DNA of 64,000 nt from Prunella strophiata (taxonomy: Eukaryota > Chordata > Aves > Passeriformes > Prunellidae). Position 1 is the stretch's first letter, and every line of letters begins with the position of its first letter. A program made the translations under genes and the position numbers. Positions 38,865 through 47,495 of the stretch are shown piece by piece. The notes below the pieces were generated by a model. The model did no database searches, was not told the DNA's origin, and worked only from the letters and a program-made list of their open reading frames with translations. The stretch spans positions 19,945,085 through 20,009,084 of the forward strand of contig JAZBQD010000019.1 of NCBI GenBank assembly GCA_036583965.1. The letters run 5' to 3'.

Positions 38865-38910
38865 GCCTTGGTGTCCCTGTGCCTGGTGTCCCACTGCCCG
38901 GTGTCCCACC
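38865..38910. repeat. Three short tandem units of about 15 bp (GCCTGGTGTCCCACT-like)
   Basis: GCCTTGGTGTCCCTGT, GCCTGGTGTCCCACT and GCCCGGTGTCCCACC follow one another directly. They share the core GGTGTCCC. This is a small minisatellite-like triplication. Confidence 0.8.
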
Positions 38911-40312
38911 ACTCTGTACCTTCTGTCTTCTGCCTCAATCCAGCTCTTTGCTTTCATAAGCAAAATATCCACTCATTAAATCCTAATTAAAATTAAACTC
39001 TTTAACTCCATCTTCACTCTCCTGACTCCCCATTTACCCAGGTTCTCACATTGCTTTCAACCCTTATGAATTCTTTTCTCATCTCCATTTTCTCTCCAAA
39101 ACGGTGAGAGAGCCCAAAGGCTTTGTTGCCTCTCTTTAGAGCGACCCTTTTCTCTCAGAACACTTCTAACAATTTTCTCACACTCTCATATTTTTAGATG
39201 GCAAGCCAGAAGTTTCACTGCACAAGCAAAGAAAGCAATTTACAGCTTCATGTGGAAACATAGCTGCTTCTAGTTCATTTGTTTTTCATCTTGATTATCA
39301 ACACGTTTGTCATCTCTCTGTAATTTATTCATTATCTTTAGACGAGGGATGTGAAAAGGAGGGGTGGGAGTGAAGAAGGATAAGTATACTTGTCAAAATA
39401 GGAAACAGATGTTCTAACAATGACTGGAGACAATTAATGTTCTCAGTAGGTATCAACAGGCAAGGTCCATGGATTGCTTCAAATTTTTGCAGCAAACAGT
39501 CTTCTGGAAAATGCAAATACAGAGGCTTTATTTTCCAGGCACGTGAGAGCATGTCTTGTTTGTAATGAGCTGTCTTAAGGAACTTCACATTGCTTCTTGA
39601 AAGTGTGGCTGTTCTGATCATTGCTGGCCTAAATAATAACACAGAGATGGAGGGGGAGCTGGGCACCTGGTAGCAGAGCTAATGAACCTGTCACTGCTCC
39701 CTCCCTCTGCTTCAGACACAGCATGCAAAGCAAAGCATTTAGCACGTGTTTAACCTTGAATTGCTCAAAGTCAACAGCACATAAGTAAGGACCTAAAGCA
39801 AGTTGCATACTTTGTGATTGCCAGGGTTGGCATGCATCTACAAAGGTCTCTGCTGCACTGGGGTCTTCCATTTCTTGCTGAGGGATGACCCCCCTGCTTA
39901 AGGGGGTCCTTAAAGGACAGCTGCCCATCTAGTGTCCAATCCAGTACCAAAAAAAAAGTGTTAGTGCAGCCAAGGCCTTATGATCAGGCTTTAATCCCTA
40001 TCACTCTGGGAAACACTGCTGCAAAAGCCAATCATAATAAATAAATAAGACAGAAAAAAAAAATCTATAATGAACAGATGTGATCTGATTACTAACATTT
40101 GTAATAATAGTTTATTGTTCCATGCCACATATAGATTTCATCTTCTCTCTCTGCACTCTGTCAGTTTAATTTTCTCTTCTGCTATTCTGTTATCTAAAAT
40201 GATCAAACACCTACCATGCCCTGGAAAGTACACCAATTAAGAGCTACATTTAAATCTGCATGAATGGGCCTGTCACAAAGTCAATTGGAATAAAAACATA
40301 TTTGATATGATA
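38911..40312. other. Non-coding sequence with a small GC hairpin at 39887-39908
   Basis: GACCCCC (39887-39893) and GGGGGTC (39902-39908) form a perfect 7-bp inverted repeat with an 8-base loop. Frames of 113 codons (minus, 39325-39666) and 99 codons (minus, 39629-39928) have no recognisable domains. The segment just before 40312, containing GCATGAATGGGCC and AAAGTCAATTGG, looks like conserved non-coding sequence, but this is only an impression. Confidence 0.5.
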
Positions 40313-40495
40313 TTATTTGAATTCTGTTTCAAGCCTATTGTCCATTAGAAGTTTCCTTTTTAATAATTTATGTTCGTCTTTTTCTCTCTTTTGCTGCATT
40401 TGTTTCATTACTGATTGAGTAATGATAGCAAACAGCAACCTTAAAAGTTCTTCCTCTTCTTCCACCCTTTTCTTCCCAGCAGCCTCTCTCCCTAG
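40313..40495 (-). other. Candidate minus-strand terminal exon (unproven)
   Basis: On the minus strand a frame reads Leu-Gly-Arg-Glu-Ala-Ala-Gly-Lys-Lys, then five consecutive Glu, then a Leu/Lys/Gln-rich amphipathic stretch, ending at a stop at 40313 after 60 codons. The composition (E, K, L and Q rich) suits a helical or coiled-coil segment. Immediately upstream, the complement of 40496-40514 reads CCTTGCCCTTTCTGCCCAG, a good splice acceptor falling exactly between two codons. A polyadenylation signal is not evident just downstream. I do not recognise the product. It may equally be a conserved non-coding element that happens to be open, so confidence is low. Confidence 0.2.
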
Positions 40496-40514
40496 CTGGG
40501 CAGAAAGGGCAAGG

Positions 40515-41639
40515 CTGCACAATGGGCAGCTGCTGATTCAGGTGTCCTCCTGAGCACCCCCTTAGCTGTGGAAAAGGATTCCTTCACCACGGACCACATT
40601 GAGCTTTCAGATTTAAAAAACGCCAATGAGGTTATCCAAAAGCCTATTATAATAATATATGGCAATGAGTTCTACATCAGATATAAAATAGTAAATTTTT
40701 ACATGCTATGAAAAATAGAACACTGTTTGCCTCATTCCTGCTGCCATGTCTATTACAAAAAAAGACTAGTGTTTACTTAGTGACAGTCAGCAAACGCTCT
40801 ACTTTTCTTTGCAGTGTGATGATTTCAGCTAGGCATCAGCATTCCAGAAATTCAAGACAGTGAGTATGGCAGTCTGAAGTCACTATTTCATAAAATCTGG
40901 ATAGATTTACAGCCAATTGATAAGATAAATTGATATCTGTAGCAACAGGTGCACTAAAGGTTGATCAGCATATAAATCAAACACTGTTTGAGAAAAGCAT
41001 GGCAAAACAGAAATCCTTCTCATTCTACTGTCACTGGGATCAGGGTCTTGGGGTCTTTTAAGGTGACAAGATTTAACTAGTCTAAAAGGAGCTAGAATGC
41101 TAATTCCCCTCTCTAGTTTCTTATCTTCTGGAATGAATCAGCTATCCAAATGCATGGCTGATTAAACTGCACTGCTATCACTAGACCTATATCAGGAGCA
41201 AATTTTATTCAAGGGATGTATTATTCATTTAAATGCTGGGGTATGACATTTTTAAACATGCAAATGTGACTGAATAATTTTTAGAGGGAAGACATCTGGG
41301 AAAGGAAAGAGTTTCATTTTTGCTAGTCATCATGATTTTGTGGCATCCATGCATGGTACACAATATGAAATCAGTGAGAAAAAAATCCAGCTCACTGTTC
41401 ATAAAGGACATGGCAGCTCCTCTTCACGCATGCAATGTGTATTTCTTCTCTAACAGTAGTTCAAGTATCGAGGTAATCTATTTTTCATTTCCAGCACAGA
41501 CACATTTATTAGCAGAGTTAATAAGACAGTTTTTCTCAGAACATATTGTCTGTTGTCAAGATTTAAGGATTAACATTGTATTGCATGTCTGAATAGAATT
41601 ACTTTCCCGTAAGACTCGCTATACCAAGTTAGTTACATG
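40515..41639. other. Non-coding sequence, nothing specific seen
   Basis: The longest frame is a 90-codon plus-strand ORF at 41320-41592 without recognisable features. It overlaps a 60-codon minus-strand frame of equal quality, so neither is called. Confidence 0.6.
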
Positions 41640-42010
41640 GTCCAGTGAGTCTGGTACCCTGCCAGATGGCAATAAATAAATGACAAATAAATAAAATTTC
41701 AAAGAAAAGTTTAATTCTCATACACCAACTCACTCCAAAATACATTATGTACTTTGACAATTGTTGCAGTACAGCATGTGAGAGGAAACATTTTCTTCCG
41801 ACCTTTGTGGACAATTAGTTAATGCCCTAAAACCTGGCAATTGATTAGGGTTATCTGCCAGGCATAGCCACAAACACCATTATCAGAGATTCTTTCAGGA
41901 TTACAACAGGCTTATCACATCTCTGATTATGATAAGGAACACTAAAGCATTCACAAACCTCTGTGGTAATCCAGATGAATTAGATTTCAGTAATAAGAGC
42001 CTGAAAAAGG
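41640..42010. promoter_or_regulatory. Possible conserved regulatory element (low confidence)
   Basis: The segment is dense in words resembling homeodomain sites (CAATTAGTTAATG, GGCAATTGATTAGG), GATA-type sites (GGTTATCTGCC, TGATTATGATAAGG) and an E-box-like CAGATGG. It lacks simple repeats and reading frames. Such mixtures are common in developmental enhancers. No conservation data are available here, so this is inference only. Confidence 0.25.
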
Positions 42011-42589
42011 AACACGTTCTCCCAGCCCAAATCACTCATAAATATGAAGAGTCTAATAACTAATTATCTTAGATTTTCAGGAAATTATTTTTCTGGGAAT
42101 CTGTCAACAGCAATTTTATTTTAGATGTGGTCCTAAGTTCTCAGACAGAGTTAGTTCATAGTTTCCAGACATTTAGTAAATGCCTGGAGGAAGGTCTTTT
42201 TTACATTATGCATCTCCCTCACTCTGAACTAATTGCTCAAAACTAATTGTTAGAAACATGGAAAATATCTGTTTTGCTATGGTGTTGAACTTTTTAGATC
42301 TTTTCATTTGAGAGATCAGAAACAATCCAAATAAACTTCTTACCACCTGGCTCTTTCACATCACTTTTTCAGTGGAATTATATAAAGTTATAATTTCCGT
42401 TTTGAAAATAAAAGTGGAAAATAATTATTTAACAGTGACCTGGATGATGCTTAATTAGTGATCTTTGCTTGACTAAAACACAACTGATTTGATTTTTGCT
42501 GGGTTTCTGCTCCTAAAATTGGCAGGTGCTGTGGGCTCTCCTGGAAAGGCCTCAGGAGAGGGGGAAGCAAGGAGGAATTGTTTTTAACC
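42011..42589. other. Non-coding sequence upstream of the CpG islet
   Basis: No gene is seen. TATATAAAG-like words near 42378-42387 lie too far from the islet to be read as its TATA box. At about 42505-42524 a pyrimidine-rich stretch ends in GGCAG, resembling a weak splice acceptor in front of a 63-codon frame that runs to 42717. Confidence 0.5.
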
Positions 42590-42718
42590 CGGCAGCATCC
42601 CCTGCTGTTGCTTTTAAAAACGGTAATAATTCACTTCCAAGGCGCCTCCGGGCGGTGCCCAGACGGGAGGGCAGGGCAGCTCCCGGGCTGACAGCGGCCC
42701 CGGAGGGGCAGCAGTGAG
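42590..42718. promoter_or_regulatory. CpG-dense islet with GC box, candidate promoter or enhancer
   Basis: About 130 bp contain nine CpG dinucleotides, whereas the surrounding kilobases have almost none. The segment includes GGGCGG (42650-42655), a canonical GC box for Sp-family factors, and the words CCCGGGCTG and GCGGCCCCGGAG. The transition in base composition is abrupt on both sides. It could be the promoter or first exon of a non-coding RNA or an unmodelled gene, an unmethylated enhancer, or a small transposed GC-rich fragment. The 63-codon plus-strand frame (42526-42717) across it is not convincing as protein. Confidence 0.4.
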
Positions 42719-43277
42719 GAAATGGAAAGACTTAGTGTCCCCCTGGGACTCACAGGTGACTCTTTAAGGGAAAGCTATTGCCCAATAATTCAAAATAGTG
42801 CATATTTCTGTACAATAAAAATATCAATGACTGGAGTAGCAATTTTCTAAGGAGCCTTGACCACAAGAGAGACTTGCTAATTTAAAACAGACTATCTTGA
42901 GCTGTTGTGGTTTCTCTCAGTAAGCCCTATTCCTTCACAGAACATATGCCCATGTTTCTCTTAGTTATGTGACAGCTGTCAGCCCCAAATTGGTTTCCAG
43001 GTGTTCATAGAAAAAATGAGTCTTTGAGTGTACTTGGGATTTTTTTTGTTTTGTTTTGTCTTGCAAATACCTATATGCCTACTCATAAATTTGGAACATT
43101 TCTGGATGCCATAATACTGGGATGTTCACTCACTAAATCCTTTTCTCCCAAAGGGAACATGTAAGCACTATTTTCATTTTGCATTTCTAGGGGTATTGAA
43201 TTTTTTCTTTATGTATGAACAAAAGTTTGCAAAATATATACACAGGTAGAAGCAGGACTCTGAATATACGTCTACTG
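42719..43277. other. Non-coding sequence, nothing specific seen
   Basis: Base composition returns at once to A+T-rich. A short (TTTTG)n run lies near 43041-43060. There is no gene or named repeat. Confidence 0.65.
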
Positions 43278-43420
43278 ATTTCTCTGCATCTTGCTTTCTT
43301 TATCTATTAAATTGGGTTAACAGTACTTCTGCACATCCCAGGAGTGTTGTGAAAGCTTACTCATTAAAGTTTGTATAGTATTTTGAGTTCCTTGATGGCA
43401 GATGTTACACAAGTGCAGAA
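43278..43420 (+). mobile_element. MIR3/L3-like ancient retroposon tail
   Basis: Three landmarks occur in the expected order. First is a pyrimidine-rich CTGCATCTTGCTTTCTTTATC leading into AAATTGGG (the MIR CTGAGCC...TCATCTGTAAAATGGG region). Next is GTGTTGTGAAAG...ACTCATTAAAG (GGTTGTTGTGAGG...TTAAATGAG). Last is TATAGTATTTTGAG, TTCCTTGATGG and ACACAAGTGCAG, matching the shared MIR3/L3 end that reads approximately GTAAAGCACTTTGAG, ATCCTTGGATG, TATAAGTGCAAA. This is the most complete ancient relic in the window, about 140 bp, in the + orientation. Confidence 0.75.
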
Positions 43421-44999
43421 ACATATCACTTGATAGATACAAACGGCAATTTACTCACAGCCTCAACAATGTTCAGTAGGGGAGTAACTGAAGGATATCA
43501 AATGCTGCAGGCTCAAATGAAAACGAGCTCATCAAAATAAATGATTTACCAGAGGCTTCCAAGCACCCTGCTTCCTACAGATGAGATGAAGAGTTCATCC
43601 CCTTCTCTGCTTGACAACAGAGAATAAACCATAGCACTGCACATCACTTACAGTGATAGTAGCATTATTCTCTGTTGGATAATTTCACTTTATTGTAAAG
43701 CCCCATTAACTGATGAATTGAGGTCAGAATGGTTCATGTTATCACTGTGAGTACAGAAAAAACTTGGCCCAAACATGGAAGCCCAACTGACTATCATAAT
43801 GAAAAAAGGCTCAGGGACAGAAGGATAGTGATACCTGTGAGTATTGCCTTATAAGAGTGGTTTTTTCTCAACATTTTAGCTAGTCTAATCAAATAAAAAG
43901 CTTGTGGAGGAAAAAAATAAATAAAACAACTCCCACCCAACTTTTGAATATGGGGAAAGGATCCACTTTTATTTCTGTGTGGTCTACAGAAGGAAAAATT
44001 TCTGCATCTTCAGTACTGTGAAGAGCAACCAGTCTGAATTCTTCTTTAATTTTGAGGGTTTATACTGACATAGTTACGTGAGCCCCTTTTGAACATTACC
44101 TAAGTCCTTAGAGAGCAAAGTCTCTAGCAGATTGATGAGTCCTCAGTGCTTCTCAATTTCTGGAATTAAAAACTTTTTATGAGGTAGGACTTTCTGATTC
44201 CATCAAATTTCTCCAGAATTTCTGTGCTTGACACCTATTCTCCACAAATTGACCCAATTTGCCTTTTGAACAACAGTCTGATAATGAAATTTCTAGCACT
44301 CACTACAGCTAGACTAGAACTAATTCAATCACATGTGACCTTGTGACAGAACAGGTATCTTACCTCTCAACCCAAGGAGGAGTTTTATCTACGTAACTAG
44401 AAAAGAGGGGAATGAATTTTAAATCAGACCAGGACATAGAAAATTTGGAGTCAGTTTCTCTTTTACTCAGAACCAACCAGTCCAACTCCAGTACAGCCCT
44501 GTAACCCCAGATATGTTCTGCAGCTTGAGTCACTCTTAATCCTGAGCACCACTGTAGTTACCCCAGAGGGAAATACCACTGTACAGATTAAATAAGGGTG
44601 CTGGTCTCAAAGCCCAATCCAAAATTCTCTTGAATCTGTGGCAACTTTTTAAATAGCTTTGAACCAGAACTTTAGCTTTTGACTAATTTGCTACACTGAT
44701 GGAGTTTCAGATGCCAAACTGACAGATAAGAGGTGCAACTTATTTCCTAAGCACTTTCTACTCTTATTGATTTCTCAGATCAGGCTGAATGAATGCTTTC
44801 AGTATGTTTCTTACCCAAAATGCAAGCTGTCTTAATGATGTTATTCCCACAAAGTTGGCATAAATGACTCATAGACAAAATAATGAAATCTTGAAAACTG
44901 AGAAGGAAGATAGCATTCACTTTCACTTTAGAGCCTCTTGTTAATTTTTTTGAACTTTTCACAATTTACGATCAAGCAACTTATTCCTTTCTAGTCCTT
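43421..44999. other. Non-coding sequence, nothing specific seen
   Basis: Only a few short frames occur (the longest is 60 codons, minus, 44780-44962). An A-rich run (AAAAAAATAAATAAAAC) lies near 43911. No named repeat is recognised. Confidence 0.65.
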
Positions 45000-45200
45000 T
45001 CTTCAAAGGAGATTAATTATTTTCATTATTAACCAAAAGGCTTTCTTCTAATTAAAAGAAATTATAGGGCATTCACCAGTGGCATTATTCTAGTCAATAA
45101 ACTAATTATGGTTGTGACAAATGAAGGAAAAGCCATTCAACTGATCTAAATACCGTGATTTAAAAAACATTAAGTATGCGATTGTCACATTCCTTGAAAA
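45000..45200. promoter_or_regulatory. Possible conserved non-coding element (low confidence)
   Basis: The segment carries many ATTA cores (GATTAATTATTTTCATTA, CTAATTAAAAG, AAACTAATTATGG) along with TGTGACAAATGA and CATTCCTTGAAAAAGC. It has no simple repeat or open frame. The texture suggests a conserved developmental enhancer, but nothing in a single sequence proves it. Confidence 0.25.
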
Positions 45201-45908
45201 AGCAAAGTGGATCTTACACACACTTGTAGTCACTGTTTAGACTGTACAGAAAAAAAAAAAATATTGAAATGAGCATATTGCCTCTGGAAATTTCTAGCTG
45301 CACTACCTACATTCACTTGGTGTATCCTTGGGATGTCATTTTCGTTGGAGCAGGAGAAGAAGATCATTAAATCTCCCTTTCTTATTTTTCTGCTGAAATT
45401 TCGTTCTGGTTGAAATGAAGTCATTCCAAATAATGAAAGTGACATCTTTTTGCCTACAAAATACCATAAAAAAGAAAAAATTAAATGCTATAAAGATTTA
45501 ATTGATTTCTCCCTTAAAAATACTATCATCAACATCATCATCATCATTACAGCAATGAAAAATCTTTTTCACAGCTTGGCAATGGGCTAAGAATGTTACA
45601 TTAACTGTACATTACAAACTAAACTTTGAAAACTAGCATAGTGTGGTGTTTTCCTGAAAACTAGATATAAAGTCACTGACCAAGTCAGACTTCAGTTCAA
45701 AGGTAGGGACTTCTCCTTCAGCTTATTAGTTCTAACTCTTTTTGTGCACTTTTAAGACATCTTTTTTGACACAAGTTGAATTAAGGAGCGCAGCTAGACA
45801 TTACATAAAAACTTGTGATTTTCCTCAGCAGAATACACCAGTTGTCTAGGCATAGACTTGTAGTCTACTGCAACATAGAGCAGAACTGGCTAATTGGTGG
45901 GTTCATCC
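45201..45908. other. Non-coding sequence with a short (ATC)n run
   Basis: An (ATC)n trinucleotide run lies at about 45527-45547 and an A run at 45250-45261. The 71-codon minus-strand frame at 45230-45445 is not convincing. Confidence 0.65.
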
Positions 45909-46050
45909 ATCACAGATCAATGAATGTCTTGGGCTAGAAGGAATTTTAAAAGATCATCCAGTTCAAATTCCTCTGCCAAGGGGAGGGACACCTTTCACTA
46001 GACCACATTGCTCATTCAGCCTGAGTTCCATTCAGCCTGGCCTTGAAATG
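45909..46050 (-). mobile_element. CR1 LINE fragment, 5'-truncated, 3' end of element
   Basis: Read on the + strand, the words ATCACAG, GGGCTAGAAGGAA, AAAGATCATCCAGTTC, CCTCTGCCAAGGG, AGGGACACCTTTCACTAGAC, CATTGCTCA and CAGCCTGGCCTTGAA appear in the same order as in antisense avian CR1. The element therefore lies on the minus strand with its 3' end at 45909, and its 5' end is truncated near 46050. Only 3' terminal sequence is left and no reverse-transcriptase coding region remains. Divergence is visible by eye, including a partial duplication of an ATTCAGCCTG word, so it is an old, inactive copy. CR1 is the main LINE of birds. Confidence 0.95.
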
Positions 46051-47394
46051 CAAATTGGGGTTGAGGGTGGGGGTGAGGATGTTTTTGTTGGGTTGATTTA
46101 GGTTTAAGTATTGCAGTATAAATGTTGGCATAGTCCATAACTCCTTCTCATTCATGGTGGTTCCCCTTGTTTTGAAGTCATCGTGACAGGGTTACAAGTG
46201 TTAACATGATCACATCCTCAAACTTGGGGACAGTAGAAATATTTTGAAAAGGGATTTGATGAAATAAGACAAGGAAAAATACTTAGTCTGGATTCTGAAG
46301 ACCAATAACAAAATACTTTGTCATCGTAATCTGAAGTATTCCAGCCATGTCATTAATACTTCTGCCTTCCTTTTTAATTAGCTTGCCTCCCTCATGTCCT
46401 CATCATGTCTTCCAAAATCAAGCTGCATTGGAAGGTATTTTGAGGTCATTCATATAATCAAACTGTGCCAGATAACAGTAAAAATACACTAAATCATCAT
46501 TAACAATCAATATATATTTGATAATTTCTGCATCAAAACATAAATTCTGCATTTACTGTTGGGGCTTTCTGATAAAGATTTAGCATTCCATTTTGAATCA
46601 ACCATTCAGCAAATGGGACTAGGCACTAAAGTTGCTAAAAGTTCAGGAAATTTTCTAGGTAACAAGCATTTCTGAAAATCTTTTGGGGTTGGTAGCTCAC
46701 ACTTTGACCTACTATACATAAAGTTTTGGATTGGAGAGGAAAATAGAATAATTGTTAGCTGAAGAAGAAGACACTGCCATTACTCTATTAAAAATGCAAA
46801 ACAAAAGCCAAGTTTTTGCTGCACCAGGAATCTCTTCCATTTTCTGGGTTATATACAGGAATAGTTGGGATGACAAACTGGAGAAAAATAGATTGAGATC
46901 TAGTTTACTCTCACCATTATGAATAAAATTGCAATGAGGATCAGACTACACTATTTTCACACAAGAAAAGAATTAGGGGAATTAAGGAAAAATTTTGGGC
47001 ATCACTGGGCCTTCTTCACAACCACAGAGGTATGCCATCAGCAGCTGCTATATGGCTTGCTCTCAGCTCTGAGGGAAGACATCAACAGCAGCAGTCATAT
47101 TTTCCTGGATGCTCCAGAAAACAGGAGAAAAATACTTGTTTCTTTTCAGTCCACTTTCCCCCATCCTTTTCACTTTCCCATTGCATTTGTCTTTCCTGCT
47201 CAATAGATTAATCCTGTCAAACATTTCTCCTATGCCCTCTGAACTCTTAGCAGTGACCACAGTGACTTTTCTGAAGCTGTTCATCGTACTTGCTATTTTC
47301 CCTTACATGGACCACTGTCTGCAATCTCAGGCTGGATTACTGGCCTTATTTATGAGATACTGGCATACAGTGTGGCTTTTGACACAAAGCAGTT
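46051..47394. other. Non-coding sequence, nothing specific seen
   Basis: A G-rich word cluster (GGGTTGAGGGTGGGGGTGAGG) sits directly beside the CR1 end and may belong to its flank. Overlapping frames at 46919-47438 (95 and 109 codons plus, 73 codons minus) contradict one another and lack recognisable domains. Confidence 0.6.
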
Positions 47395-47495
47395 CCCTTG
47401 GAATGCCATCAGTGAATGTCTTTCTCCATATTTATTGAGTTTCTACTTTTCCTGCTACCTTCAAGTCACAGCTCAATTCTGACCCTTTCTGTGCC
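47395..47495 (+). mobile_element. Possible L2-like LINE remnant
   Basis: CTTGGAATGCC, a pyrimidine-rich stretch, and then CTACCTTCAAGTCACAGCTC followed by AATTCTGACC resemble the end of L2, which reads approximately TGGAATGCC...TCCTTCAAG.CCCAGCTCAAATG.CACC. The spacing is roughly right but the middle is not alignable by eye. L2 is an ancient LINE found in low numbers in birds. Confidence 0.4.

Noticed and set aside
47109..47438. 109-codon hydrophobic plus-strand ORF
   Set aside because: It overlaps equally open frames in other registers and runs into the L2-like patch; hydrophobicity follows from pyrimidine-rich sequence.
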